Shown: positions 28,726 to 37,911 of the stretch, piece by piece | Layout: the number at the start of each line of letters is the position of its first letter | Numbering within the stretch: the first letter of the stretch is position 1 | Source: Thermohalobaculum sp965263335 | GTDB taxonomy: Bacteria > Pseudomonadota > Alphaproteobacteria > Rhodobacterales > Rhodobacteraceae | DNA length: 64,000 nucleotides | Direction of reading: 5' to 3' | Assembly: GCA_965263335.1 (NCBI GenBank) | Contig: CBDHHE010000001.1 | Coordinates: 2,418,001 to 2,482,000 of the forward strand | Program-made: the position numbers and the translations under genes | Notes under the pieces: model-generated | What the model saw: the letters and a program-made list of their open reading frames with translations, nothing else | Told to the model about the DNA's origin: nothing | Database searches by the model: none

Positions 28726-30978
28726 CTACTCGGCGGCGATCCCGTGCCGTGCCGCCAGTTCCGAGCCTAGTCGATCCAGCGTGGCCTGACCATCCTCGAT
28801 CCGCAGCACCTGGTCATAGAATGGTGTGCCATCGGGCCAGACCGGCGGCTCGGGCTCATGCATGATGCTGATCACGATGGCACGGGGACAGGATTCTTGG
28901 ATGAGTCTGTGGAAATCGATGACGCCATCCCGGTCGAGCGCCGAGCAGGCTTCGTCCAGCAACAGGACGTCCGGCTTCTGCACAATGATGCGCGCGAGCA
29001 CCAGACGCTGGCGCTGCCCGCCGCTGAACAGGCTTTGCCAGGACTTGCCGCGGTAGAGTTCGCTGTCGAGCTCGCCGAGGAACTTGCCGAGGCCGACCTG
29101 GCCGAGAGCCGCTGCGACCTGCAAATCCGAGAAGGCATCCGCATCGTGGGGATAGCACACGAGCTCGCGCAGGGTGAGCCGGTCGGGCAGATCGGGGTCC
29201 TGGCCTGCAAAGAACCGCCGCGCACCTTCGGGGTGGGCGATGGTGCCGCCGCCATAAGGCCAGAGGCCCGCAATCGCCTTCATCAGGCTGCTCTTTCCGC
29301 AACCGTTCTGTCCGGCGACATAGGACCAGCTTCCCTGGGCGAAACTCAGCGGTTTCAAAGTGAGGAACGGTTCGGCGTCGTGACCGCGGTGGCGCAGTTC
29401 GACATCCCGCAGGGACAAGCCGAACCGCGGCTCCTGTGTCGTGTACTTGAACGCGTGGATGCCCGTCCGGCCGTAGAAGCCCGCACGATCATGAGCCTGC
29501 TCGATCGCCTCGGCGACCTGGTTGAGGCGCTGCGCGTTCGCCCTCAACGTGGCGATCGCTGGCATCACGTGGATGAACCAGGAACAGTCGTTGATCAGCT
29601 CGGCCACCAGCTCCGATGTGGCGGAGTAGGCCCGAAAACCGATCGAGCCACTGATGAAACCGGGCAGACCGGGCAGGTAACCGACAAGACGGTTCGAGAG
29701 GAACACGTATGCGCGCGAGAAGAGCTGAAAGTGCACGGTCGTAATGTTGAGACGGTGCCAGTTGCGGTCGATCGCGGCATAAAGGCGTTGGTTGACCCGA
29801 ACCTGCGCGCGCTCACCTTCTGACGCCGCGATCTGCGATGAGCGGTTCAACAGCGTTGTGAGCTCACCGCGCCATGTGCCGTCGCTGGCCTGCCGCGCCA
29901 AGGTCTGGCGCTCGAGCACGCGTCCGATCCGCCACGCACAGATCGTACCGATCGGGACGTAGACGACAATCAGGACCAGCACCAGCAGGGCCGTGCCGTA
30001 CTCACCGGGGGCGAGGTTGACGATCACCCCGGTCTCGCTTGCGATGAATTGGGACGCCTGACCTGCCCAGCGTTCAAGGAAGTCAACCTCGGACGAACGT
30101 TCGAGCACGGCGATCGAGATGAAGTAGATCGAGGCGACCGAGCCCCAGATTCCCATCGCAAGCCCGATCAGACCGGCAAACAGGCTCTCGGAGCATTCAT
30201 CCACGCGCTGGTCGATGTTGTCGGGCAACGCGGCGTTCGGTCCGGTGTCGCGATCACTCATCAGGCTCGCGGCAATGTGGTTCTGCGAAAGCATCGCCGC
30301 GGAGAACTGCGCCTGCGTCCAGCCGCGCGCCTTGCGGTGGAGGGTGCTGGAACACAGGTGGCGAACACCTATACCGAGCACCCGGCCGAGATGAATTGCA
30401 GCGAAGGCAGACACTGCCGTGATCAGCACCACGATCGGATCGGTGCCTTCGGCCGGCGAGTGGAACCGCACGAGTGCGGTCAGGAAGTCGGCGCTCGATG
30501 TTGCAGCCCAGACACTACTCTTGCTTAGCAGCGTCGTCAGGATGGCGACGCCAATCGTTAATGTCCATGCCTCGACCCAACGCTCCGAAAGCCAGTATGA
30601 GAGCAACAGTCCCCAGAAGCGCCGCATACGAGACGTCTGCACAGGCCCTGGCCGGACGAGCGGGCGATAAAACACAGGCCATGCAGCAACATACCGCACT
30701 GCGGCAGGAATGAGCGCTTGTCCCGGGGCACACATCGCTGTTGCGAGAAGAGCCAACCAGGGCGCGAGAAGCGGAAGAAAAGCAACGGCTGAAAGTATCG
30801 GAAAAACAATGCTCTGCGGAAAAAGAACTGCAGAAACCAAAGAGCTGAACAAAAGGGCAAAACCGTAGGGAGCCGGGTCAAATGGGCCCGTCCCACTTCT
30901 TGCCTGCTGCCACACCTTGGCCCCGGTCCCCCGGAGCTCGTTCGTCGCAACGTACGTACTGGCGACATTGTTTACCAC
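28726..30978 (-). CDS. ABC transporter, SbmA/BacA-like fused membrane and ATPase protein
   Basis: About 750 residues. The N-terminal part has several membrane segments and the SbmA/BacA-type (ABC_membrane_2) layout. The C-terminal ATPase has Walker A GQNGCGKSS, signature FSGGQRQRL and Walker B 'VLLLDEACSALD'. Relatives such as BacA, BclA and Rv1819c import peptides, very-long-chain fatty acids or cobalamin-like molecules. The start is uncertain: a TTG at 30987 or, preferred here, a GTG at 30978 preceded by AAGG. It is followed closely by the GH3 gene. Confidence 0.85.
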   Translation of the reverse strand: MVNNVASTYVATNELRGTGAKVWQQARSGTGPFDPAPYGFALLFSSLVSAVLFPQSIVFPILSAVAFLPLLAPWLALLATAMCAPGQALIPAAVRYVAAWPVFYRPLVRPGPVQTSRMRRFWGLLLSYWLSERWVEAWTLTIGVAILTTLLSKSSVWAATSSADFLTALVRFHSPAEGTDPIVVLITAVSAFAAIHLGRVLGIGVRHLCSSTLHRKARGWTQAQFSAAMLSQNHIAASLMSDRDTGPNAALPDNIDQRVDECSESLFAGLIGLAMGIWGSVASIYFISIAVLERSSEVDFLERWAGQASQFIASETGVIVNLAPGEYGTALLVLVLIVVYVPIGTICAWRIGRVLERQTLARQASDGTWRGELTTLLNRSSQIAASEGERAQVRVNQRLYAAIDRNWHRLNITTVHFQLFSRAYVFLSNRLVGYLPGLPGFISGSIGFRAYSATSELVAELINDCSWFIHVMPAIATLRANAQRLNQVAEAIEQAHDRAGFYGRTGIHAFKYTTQEPRFGLSLRDVELRHRGHDAEPFLTLKPLSFAQGSWSYVAGQNGCGKSSLMKAIAGLWPYGGGTIAHPEGARRFFAGQDPDLPDRLTLRELVCYPHDADAFSDLQVAAALGQVGLGKFLGELDSELYRGKSWQSLFSGGQRQRLVLARIIVQKPDVLLLDEACSALDRDGVIDFHRLIQESCPRAIVISIMHEPEPPVWPDGTPFYDQVLRIEDGQATLDRLGSELAARHGIAAE

Positions 30979-31197
30979 GGCACCCAAACCTTGTTCTGGT
31001 TCTACTCAGCCAGCAAATCGTCATGCTGAAATCAGGCTCGATTGTGGCAAAGAACCTTCATCAACTTGGTTAATGAAACTGTAACTGAATTGCCGAAACC
31101 GACTGTAGCAAATGCAACACAACCCCAGTTGAGGCCGCGTTGCTGCCAACGTGCAACACTCCAGGTTTTGCGCGTGATGTGAGGAGGTCGACGACCG

Positions 31198-32172
31198 TCA
31201 GGCGGTGAAGGCCGAATCCTTCCAGGCGTCGGATACCGCCGAAAGCCGCACCGCAGGCAGCGGTCCCATCGCGGCACCTGCAATCGCCTCACGCAGGTGC
31301 GCAATCTCGCCGAGCCCCACGACCACCGTCGATACCGCAGGGCAGGCGAGACCGAACCGGATCGCGGCCTGGGCCCGGGTCCCGTCTTCGTCGGTCAGGG
31401 TTTGCCAGAGGAGCTCGGCGCGACGCTCTTCGGCCGCGTCGTCCGCGGCGGCAGTGACCGGAATCTCACGCCCATGACGCACGGGGCTCGCCAAGTGCCC
31501 GCCAGCAAAGATCCGTATGCCCATCACGCCCATGTCGTGGCGGGCGCAAACCTTCAGCAATCCATCGAAATTGGTCGAGTTCCAGGGCTCCTGCCCCTCC
31601 CAAGCCGTCGGGTTCAGCATGTTGTAGTAGACCTGCGCCACATCGAAACGCCCACTGTCCAGCACGCGTTGCAGGGCGGGCGGATCTCCCAGGGCGGTCA
31701 TGCCCAGCCAGTCGCACAGCCCCTGCTCGCGCAGCGTCTCCATGTCATCGCGCACGGCCAGGGCATCATCGACTGAAAGCCTGCCATCCCCCGTGCCGCT
31801 CGCCGAGACCGGGTTGTGACAGAAAATCAGGGGCACTTTGTCCACCCCGAGGCGCGCAAAGCTTTCATCCATGATGCGCAACATCTGACCTCGGAAGTCA
31901 CCTGCCGCGGTGTCCAGTCGGAACTTGGTCGAGATGCCCGGACGTGTCTCCGCCGGACGCCCGGCGAGCCAGCGCCCCATCACGGTTTCTGAAACACCTC
32001 CGCCATAATCTGCCGCGGTGTCGAGCCAGTCCATCCCCGACTCCCAGGCAAGATCGAGCGCGGCATTGGCTTGTTCGTCTCCCCCGTGAATGAGCACGCC
32101 GCCAACCCAGCCGCCCCCGAAGGCGAGCACCGGAACCTGCAACCCGGTCCGCCCAAATCTTCTGTGCTCCAT
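31198..32172 (-). CDS. Aldo/keto reductase family oxidoreductase
   Basis: 324-residue (alpha/beta)8 barrel. The catalytic tetrad is visible as Asp in 'MDWLDTAADYGGG', the following Tyr, Lys in 'ISTKFRLD' and His in 'PLIFCHNP'. The NADPH-binding end is 'CPAVSTVVVGLGEIAHLREAI'. The sequence is nearest the L-fucose/D-threo-aldose dehydrogenase-like branch, but the substrate cannot be fixed. It stands alone, divergent from the first lipoprotein gene. Confidence 0.88.
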   Translation of the reverse strand: MEHRRFGRTGLQVPVLAFGGGWVGGVLIHGGDEQANAALDLAWESGMDWLDTAADYGGGVSETVMGRWLAGRPAETRPGISTKFRLDTAAGDFRGQMLRIMDESFARLGVDKVPLIFCHNPVSASGTGDGRLSVDDALAVRDDMETLREQGLCDWLGMTALGDPPALQRVLDSGRFDVAQVYYNMLNPTAWEGQEPWNSTNFDGLLKVCARHDMGVMGIRIFAGGHLASPVRHGREIPVTAAADDAAEERRAELLWQTLTDEDGTRAQAAIRFGLACPAVSTVVVGLGEIAHLREAIAGAAMGPLPAVRLSAVSDAWKDSAFTA

Positions 32173-32338
32173 CGGTGCCCCCTGTCGGATATGCGCTCGG
32201 ATCGAAAGTATGTGCCCGGTGAGAGAGCGGCTGACAACCCGGTCATTGCGATGCGCACCAGCCGAAATACCACAACCAGGGATAGCAATGGCGAGTTGTG
32301 CGTTACACGCGTATTGTTATTTCGCGCAGGAGAAGCAG

Positions 32339-32950
32339 ATGAGACGCATTTTCCGAACAACTGCCCTTTGTGCATGCGGTGCAGTGCTGGTCGCCGGATG
32401 TGCCCAGACCTTCGAGCAACAGCCTCAGTACAGCGCTCTGGCGGCAACGACGGCCCAGTCCAGCGGTGCAAGCCCCACGCCCGCCGATTTGCTCTATATG
32501 GAGACCATGCTGCACCGGCTGGGATACAAGGTCGACGCCGTCGATGGCGTGATCGGCCCGAGGACGCGCGATGCCGTTGCGGAGTACCAGTCACGTACCG
32601 GACAGGCCCCGACGGGCGAGTATTCGCCAGCCCTCCTCGCCGGGATGGGGCAAGCGGTCAACGCACTTGCAGGCGATGCAGTCGTGGCACCGGCCTCGTC
32701 AATCGTGCGCTCGACGGATGAGACTGCGCCAGCGGTCAACGTGGCCAAGCCGAAACGGCCCTCCAATCAAGCTCCCGCTCCGAAAGTTTTGCCGCAGGCC
32801 GGCACCAACACACAGCCACAGTCCGTGAGTCTGACCGGCGGCGGTGCGGCCGGCGCAGGCGGCGGTGGCGGAAATGGTGGCTCAGCCGGCGCATCCGGGG
32901 TCGGCGGTGCCGACCACAACGACGGTGTCGGCCACAGCGGCAACCTCTAG
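32339..32950 (+). CDS. Lipoprotein with peptidoglycan-binding-like domain and Gly-rich tail (copy 1)
   Basis: 203 residues. The ATG at 32339 follows AGGAGAAGC and opens a lipoprotein signal with lipobox LVAGC, so Cys20 is the likely lipidated residue. Residues about 48-100 form a PG_binding_1-like domain: 'LLYMETMLHRLGYKVDAVDG', 'IGPRTRDAVAEYQSRTGQ' and 'YSPALLAGM'. The last 40 residues are Gly/Ala-rich with several His. It is the first of three tandem paralogues that precede a caspase-like gene. A role at the cell wall is inferred from the domain; the exact job is unknown. Confidence 0.78.
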   Translation: MRRIFRTTALCACGAVLVAGCAQTFEQQPQYSALAATTAQSSGASPTPADLLYMETMLHRLGYKVDAVDGVIGPRTRDAVAEYQSRTGQAPTGEYSPALLAGMGQAVNALAGDAVVAPASSIVRSTDETAPAVNVAKPKRPSNQAPAPKVLPQAGTNTQPQSVSLTGGGAAGAGGGGGNGGSAGASGVGGADHNDGVGHSGNL

Positions 32951-33279
32951 GAATCCCCACACACAGAACGGCGTCGCCGACACAGGCGACGCTGCGCAGC
33001 AAGCGCATCATCCCCCCACAGCTCCGCACGAGCCCCCTGCCCCTGCACACCAGCAGCCGGGCGCTGTGTTGTGCGGACATGTGACAGAGCACCGGCACTG
33101 CTCCTGTGCTGTATCAGCGCAATAATTTCCGAAGTGAAATTTCTGCCTCAGGCAAAAAGCCGAAATTCTGAATAGTTCAGGCGAATGTAACAAATGCCGC
33201 TTGTTTGGATGCGTTCAACCTGAAACGATCCGCTCATACAAAAAGTTTGGGTTGCTTGCGGATGCAGGGGAGCGAATCG
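32951..33279. other. Intergenic region between lipoprotein copies 1 and 2
   Basis: 329 bases without a convincing gene. The second half is AT-richer and has the inverted repeat CTGAA-TAG-TTCAG at 33168-33180, so a separate promoter for copy 2 is likely here. Confidence 0.5.
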
Positions 33280-33963
33280 ATGAACAAGCACTTGCGGAAT
33301 AAGTTGTTATGCGTGTGTGGAGCGGCAATACTCGCCGGATGCGCGCAACCGCAATACGCAGAATCCTCGCTGACAACGCAAACGCCCCAAGCTTTGACTG
33401 CCGACGTGCCGATGTCGACAGCGGAACTTTTGCACATGGAAGCGCTTCTCGGCCGGCTCGGTTACCAAACCGACGCCGTCGACGGGTTGATCGGACCAAC
33501 GACGCGGACAGCGCTTGCCGAATATCAGTCGCGGACGGGCCGGGACACGACCGGCTTTTACTCTCCGGCATTGGTCGATGACATGAGCCGGGTGGTGAAC
33601 GCGCTCGCTGCGGGATCTGTTGTTGCCACCGCGCCCGCGTCCACAACGACCAGATCGGTGGAGCAGAAGGCCGCGGAAGTCAAAACCGTGCCGAAGTCAG
33701 CACCAGCCGCGCCCAAGCAGACGCAACCGCAAAAGCAGGCCACCTTGTTTGCGTTCGATCGAGATGGTGGCGGAGGTGCTGGCGGCGGCGGCGGCTCTGG
33801 TGGTGGCGGCGGCGGTGCCGGTGGTGCTGGCGGCGGCGGCGGCGGTGGTGCTGGCGGCGGCGGTGCCGGTGGTGCTGGCGGCGGCGGTGCCGGTGGTGCT
33901 GGCGGCGGCGGTGCCGGTGGTGCTGGCGGCGGCGGCGGCGGCGGCGCGGGAGGCACCTTCTGA
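33280..33963 (+). CDS. Lipoprotein with peptidoglycan-binding-like domain and long poly-Gly tail (copy 2)
   Basis: 227 residues. The ATG at 33280 follows AGGGGAGCG. Lipobox ILAGC gives lipidated Cys21. The PG_binding_1-like domain ('LLHMEALLGRLGYQTDAVDGLIGPTTR', 'AEYQSRTGRDTTGFYSPALVDDM') is clearly homologous to copies 1 and 3. After an Ala/Pro/Lys linker comes a 65-residue tail made almost only of Gly with some Ala and Ser, encoded by a tandem DNA repeat. Such a tail may be flexible, adhesive or an aggregation module; this is inference. Antisense proline-rich frames here are artefacts of the repeat. Confidence 0.78.
   Translation: MNKHLRNKLLCVCGAAILAGCAQPQYAESSLTTQTPQALTADVPMSTAELLHMEALLGRLGYQTDAVDGLIGPTTRTALAEYQSRTGRDTTGFYSPALVDDMSRVVNALAAGSVVATAPASTTTRSVEQKAAEVKTVPKSAPAAPKQTQPQKQATLFAFDRDGGGGAGGGGGSGGGGGGAGGAGGGGGGGAGGGGAGGAGGGGAGGAGGGGAGGAGGGGGGGAGGTF
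33780..33955 (+). repeat. GC-rich tandem repeat encoding the Gly tail of copy 2
   Basis: Units of about 24 bases built from GGCGGCGGCGGTGCCGGT and GGTGCT recur at least three times nearly unchanged. Because the repeat is in frame, slippage would alter tail length in steps of about 8 residues. Confidence 0.75.
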
Positions 33964-34069
33964 ACTCCCGCCGCCTGACATATCCGAACCTATGCAGACT
34001 GCCCGGCGCGAAACGCGCCGGGTCCCTTAGACCAACAAAGAAACAGATTAATTCAAATAGGAGGACATT

Positions 34070-34726
34070 GTGATCCACAGAACAACTTTGAGCGCGTGCA
34101 TCTTGTTGCCCGCAATCGGTGTTGGCGGATGCACCGACTTGCCTGACTTCGATCTCTTCAACCAAGGAGAGCCCCGCCGTGCTTCGCTCACCAGCGACAT
34201 CCCGCTGGAACGGGCCGATCTGCTCCACATGGAAGCGATGCTGAACCAGCTCGGCTACCTCACCGACAAGGTCGATGGCACGATCGGAGATCGCAGTCGA
34301 AACGCGATCTACGACTTCCAGGAACAAACCGGGCAAGCCTCGACCGGCTTCTACTCTCCGGCGTTGCTGGATGATCTTTCGGCGGCTGTGAACACCCAAG
34401 CGAGCGCCCCGGGAACGACCCGGGCGGTGTCGCCGACGCACAATCAGACACCCGCGAAAGCCACAGGCGGCACAGACGCAAACAAGATCGCCAAAGCGGC
34501 GGATCCTGAGGAGATCGCACCGGCTAAGCCCAGGCAATCGAACTCGATCTGGAGCACATCCCGGAATGAGGGCGACGGCGGCTCGGGCAGCGGTGGCGCC
34601 GGTGGCGCGAGCGGCGGCTCGGGCAGCGGAGGGTCATCCGGTGGCGGCGGAGCGTCTGGCGGCGGCGGCGCCGCGGGACCGGGCGGCGGCGGTTCGGGCG
34701 GGCCTGCCGCAAACAGCGTGGACTGA
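34070..34726 (+). CDS. Lipoprotein with peptidoglycan-binding-like domain and Gly/Ser-rich tail (copy 3)
   Basis: 218 residues starting at GTG 34070 after TAGGAGGACATT, a strong ribosome site. Lipobox VGGC gives lipidated Cys21. The domain 'LLHMEAMLNQLGYLTDKVDGTIGDRSRNAIYDFQEQTGQ...GFYSPALLDDL' matches copies 1 and 2. The tail is Gly/Ser/Ala-rich but more irregular in its DNA than copy 2. It lies 111 bases before the caspase-like gene and is probably in the same transcription unit. Confidence 0.78.
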   Translation: MIHRTTLSACILLPAIGVGGCTDLPDFDLFNQGEPRRASLTSDIPLERADLLHMEAMLNQLGYLTDKVDGTIGDRSRNAIYDFQEQTGQASTGFYSPALLDDLSAAVNTQASAPGTTRAVSPTHNQTPAKATGGTDANKIAKAADPEEIAPAKPRQSNSIWSTSRNEGDGGSGSGGAGGASGGSGSGGSSGGGGASGGGGAAGPGGGGSGGPAANSVD

Positions 34727-34837
34727 GATCGACCCAGCCGCCCCGCCCCTTGCAAGTCCGCCGGGCGGCTGGCAAATTTCTCGCAAGGGCAAAACACTGG
34801 AGCAGGCTGGGTGCCTGCGTCGGCACAGAGACAAGAC

Positions 34838-36787
34838 ATGATCGTTCGGCTGCTTGCCTTCCTGCTCACCATAGGTCTCGCGGCACCCGCATGGGCCGCG
34901 GACCGCATCGCGCTGGTCATCGGCAACGACAGCTACACCGAGGTGCCGCGGCTGCTGAAGGCGCGCAACGATGCACTGGCGATGGCCGACAAACTGCGGT
35001 TCCTGGGCTTCGAGGTGCTGACGGTCACGGACGCCGACCGCGCCGAGATGAACACCCGGATCCGTGAGTTCGAGTCGCTGATCGAGAACGGTGACACGGC
35101 GCTCATCTTCTTCGCCGGCCACGGCGTCGAGATCGAAGGCGAGAACTACCTTCTGCCGGTCGACATTCCCAATGCCTCGCCAGGGCAGGAGAACCTGATC
35201 CGGGATGAGGCGATCTCGTTCTCGCAGGTGCTCAGCCGGATCAAGAACACGGGCGCAGAACTCTCGCTGGCCTTTCTCGATGCCTGCCGCAACAATCCGT
35301 TCCAGGCCGAAGGCACACGCAGCGTCGGCACGAGCCGCGGCCTCGGCCGGATCGCAGCACCCGGCGGCACGTTCGTGATGTATTCGGCCGGCGCCGGGGA
35401 GACGGCGCTGGACCGGCTTTCCGACGACGACCCGGATCCGAATTCGGTCTACACCCGCACGTTGCTGCCGATGCTGAGCACGCCGGGGCTCGATCTTCGC
35501 GAGATGGCCGTCGAGGTGCGCCGGAGGGTCAACAAGCTGGCTCAAACCGTGCCGCACCGGCAGACGCCTGCGTACTACGATGAGGTGCTCAACGATTTCT
35601 CCTTCGTGCCGGAGGAGGACGCCGACGGCTTGTCCAAGGCCATCGCGCTGCAGGAGACGGTCAACGACTATCTGCAGACGCTCAAGATCGGCACGCCCGC
35701 CGCCTGGGATGCATTTCTCGGACGACATGGCCACGACCCGGCCAATCCCTATGTGGTTCTCGCGGTCGCGCTGCTCGACAAGCTGAACGAGCAGCCGGTG
35801 AGCCCGCTCGGTCCCGCACCCGAGGGATCGCAGCCTGCTCCGGTGCATCTCTGCGACCGACTGGTGGCCAATCCCTTTGACCCGCAACGCGCCACCGACG
35901 GCACGCCGTGGCGCCTGATCACGCCGCTGTCCGCGCGCGAGGCCTGCACGGCAGCACTCGAGACGTATCCGGATGAGGCGCGCTTCCAGTATCAGCTCGC
36001 GCGCGTCGATCATTTCACCGGCAACTTCGAAGCGGCGATCCCCATCTTCGAGCAGCTGAGCAACGACGGCTACGTGGCGGCCACCAACAACCTCGCAACG
36101 ATGTATCTGAACGGCGAAGGCGTCGACCTCGACACCGACGAGGCCCGCCGGCTGTTTCTCGAAGCGGCCGCCCGCGACTATGCCCCTGCGATGAACAACA
36201 TCGGGTGGATGTATCAGGCGTCGCTCGGAGTCGAGGAGAACTTTTCCGAGGCGCTGGAGTGGTACCGGCGCGGCGCCGATCTGGGCTATGCCACGGCCAT
36301 GACCAACATCGGCTGGATGTTCCAGGCAGCCATCGGGGTCGAGCGCGACTTCGAAGAAGCGATGAAGTGGTACACACGCGCTGCCGAAAACGGCAATGCC
36401 ATCGCGATGGCGAACATCGGCTGGATGCACCAGAACGCCCTCGGTGTGGCGCAGGACTATGCGGCCGCCTTCGAGTGGTACGAAGAGGCGGCACGGCGCG
36501 GCAACGTCACCGCGATCCACAACATTGCGGACATGCACCGGCGCGGGCTCGGCGTCAGCCAGGACGCCAATCTTGCAGGCGAGTGGTACATGCGCGCCGT
36601 CCGCGACGGCAACAGCGGCACGCTGAACACGTTGATCGACCGACACCGCGACTACCCGCGCGACACATGGAGAGCGGTGCAGTTCGTGCTCAAATCCGCA
36701 GGCCTCTACAGCGGGTCGATCGACGGCTTGTTCGGCAACCAGACCCGCACCGGACTGGTGAGCTACTACGATTCCTACCTGAACTGA
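34838..36787 (+). CDS. Secreted caspase-like (C14) protein with Sel1 repeats and C-terminal peptidoglycan-binding-like segment
   Basis: 649 residues. I start at ATG 34838, which opens a signal peptide cut after AWA (residue 20). Residues 22-260 are a caspase p20-type domain with the catalytic His95 in 'FFAGHGVE' and Cys150 in 'LAFLDACRNNPF'. Residues about 405-590 hold four or more Sel1 repeats ('ATAMTNIGWMFQAAIGVERDFEEAMKWYTRAAENG'). The last 40 residues ('VQFVLKSAGLYSGSIDGLFGNQTRTGL') match the same peptidoglycan-binding fold as the three upstream lipoproteins. The protein should act in the periplasm. Bacterial orthocaspases cut after Arg or Lys; the substrate here is unknown, but the neighbouring lipoproteins are obvious candidates. 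Confidence 0.85.
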   Translation: MIVRLLAFLLTIGLAAPAWAADRIALVIGNDSYTEVPRLLKARNDALAMADKLRFLGFEVLTVTDADRAEMNTRIREFESLIENGDTALIFFAGHGVEIEGENYLLPVDIPNASPGQENLIRDEAISFSQVLSRIKNTGAELSLAFLDACRNNPFQAEGTRSVGTSRGLGRIAAPGGTFVMYSAGAGETALDRLSDDDPDPNSVYTRTLLPMLSTPGLDLREMAVEVRRRVNKLAQTVPHRQTPAYYDEVLNDFSFVPEEDADGLSKAIALQETVNDYLQTLKIGTPAAWDAFLGRHGHDPANPYVVLAVALLDKLNEQPVSPLGPAPEGSQPAPVHLCDRLVANPFDPQRATDGTPWRLITPLSAREACTAALETYPDEARFQYQLARVDHFTGNFEAAIPIFEQLSNDGYVAATNNLATMYLNGEGVDLDTDEARRLFLEAAARDYAPAMNNIGWMYQASLGVEENFSEALEWYRRGADLGYATAMTNIGWMFQAAIGVERDFEEAMKWYTRAAENGNAIAMANIGWMHQNALGVAQDYAAAFEWYEEAARRGNVTAIHNIADMHRRGLGVSQDANLAGEWYMRAVRDGNSGTLNTLIDRHRDYPRDTWRAVQFVLKSAGLYSGSIDGLFGNQTRTGLVSYYDSYLN

Positions 36788-36924
36788 TCACACGGGCCTG
36801 TCGCCGCACCGGCGCGACCCGGCCTTGACGCCCCGCCGGGGCTCCAGTAGTCCGCATCCCGACACCAATCCCGACCAGTCGGTCCGACAAGGGCCGCTCT
36901 CCGCAACAGGATACGAGGAGCATC

Positions 36925-37854
36925 ATGAAGGCGACACGGACCGTCCAAAAAATCCTGGCGAACTACGAAGGCGAGACGCCCGGAGTGAAGGCCAAGCTTT
37001 GCTCGATGCTGATGTCCGGCAAGCTCGGCGGCACCGGAAAGATGATCATCCTCCCCGTGGATCAGGGCTTCGAGCATGGCCCCGCGCGCTCGTTCGCTCC
37101 CAATCCGCCGGCATATGATCCGCACTATCACTACCAGCTGGCAATCGATGCGGGACTGAATGCCTATGCGGCCCCCCTTGGTCCTCTCGAGGCCGGCGCG
37201 GATACCTTTGCCGGCCAGATCCCGACGATCCTGAAGGTGAACTCGGCCAACTCGCTGATGTCATCGACGGCGGGCAAGAACCAGGCCGTGACGGCGTCGG
37301 TCGACGACGCGCTGCGCCTCGGCTGTGCCGCGATCGGATTCACGATCTATCCCGGCTCGGATTCGGCGATCGACATGTTCGAGGAAATCGTCGAGATGCG
37401 CCGCGAGGCTTCGGCCTGTGGTCTTGCCACCGTGATCTGGTCGTATCCGCGCGGCGAGGCGATCTCGAAGGATGGCGAGACCGCCATCGACATCGCAGCC
37501 TACGCCGCTCACATCGCCGCACTGCTCGGTGCCCACGTGATCAAGGTCAAGCTCTCGACCGATCACCTGGAACTCAAGGAAGCGGCGAAAGTCTACAAGA
37601 GCGAGAACATCGATATCGCCAGCCAGGCCGCGCGGGTGGCCGACTGTGTGCGCTCCTCGCTGAACGGACGGCGGCTGATCGTCTTCTCGGGCGGCGCCAA
37701 GAAAGGCGAGAACTCGGTCTATGACGACGCCCGTGCCATCCGGGACGGCGGCGGCAACGGCTCGATCATCGGACGCAACACGTTCCAGCGTGAGCGCGAT
37801 GATGCGATCGCGATGCTGACGAAGCTGATCGACATCTACAAGGGCCGCGCCTGA
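36925..37854 (+). CDS. fbaB: Class I fructose-bisphosphate aldolase (archaeal/FbaB type)
   Basis: 309 residues of the DeoC/FbaB aldolase family. The Schiff-base lysine lies in 'AHVIKVKLSTDH'. Other marks are 'MIILPVDQGFEHGPARSF', 'IGFTIYPGSDSA', 'VIWSYPRG' and the phosphate-binding 'LIVFSGGAKKG...GGNGSIIGRNTFQR'. It interconverts fructose 1,6-bisphosphate with dihydroxyacetone phosphate and glyceraldehyde 3-phosphate in the cytosol. AGGATACGAGGAGC precedes the ATG. It follows the caspase gene by 137 bases and is probably unrelated to it. Confidence 0.93.
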   Translation: MKATRTVQKILANYEGETPGVKAKLCSMLMSGKLGGTGKMIILPVDQGFEHGPARSFAPNPPAYDPHYHYQLAIDAGLNAYAAPLGPLEAGADTFAGQIPTILKVNSANSLMSSTAGKNQAVTASVDDALRLGCAAIGFTIYPGSDSAIDMFEEIVEMRREASACGLATVIWSYPRGEAISKDGETAIDIAAYAAHIAALLGAHVIKVKLSTDHLELKEAAKVYKSENIDIASQAARVADCVRSSLNGRRLIVFSGGAKKGENSVYDDARAIRDGGGNGSIIGRNTFQRERDDAIAMLTKLIDIYKGRA

Positions 37855-37885
37855 ACGAAAAAGGCCGGGGCGACTGCCCCGGCCA
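37855..37885 (-). terminator. Rho-independent terminator of the orphan gene
   Basis: A stem GGCCGGGGC/GCCCCGGCC with a 4-base loop (37863-37884) is followed on the minus strand by TTTTT. Only the minus side has the T-run, so it serves the minus-strand gene, though the hairpin could also slow the aldolase transcript. Confidence 0.8.
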
Positions 37886-37911
37886 CGCTCTGCCCGGCTT
37901 CGGTCCGGGGA

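Noticed and set aside
26449..28770. 773-codon open frame on the plus strand opposite the GH3 gene
   Set aside because: High GC keeps the antisense frame open; the translation is Arg/His-rich with no domain, while the minus strand encodes a complete GH3 enzyme.
33558..33956. Proline-rich 132-codon minus-strand frame
   Set aside because: Complement of the Gly-tail repeat (GGC/GCC); repetitive artefact.
34634..36646. 670-codon minus-strand frame opposite the caspase-like gene
   Set aside because: Antisense shadow of a gene with clear catalytic and repeat motifs.
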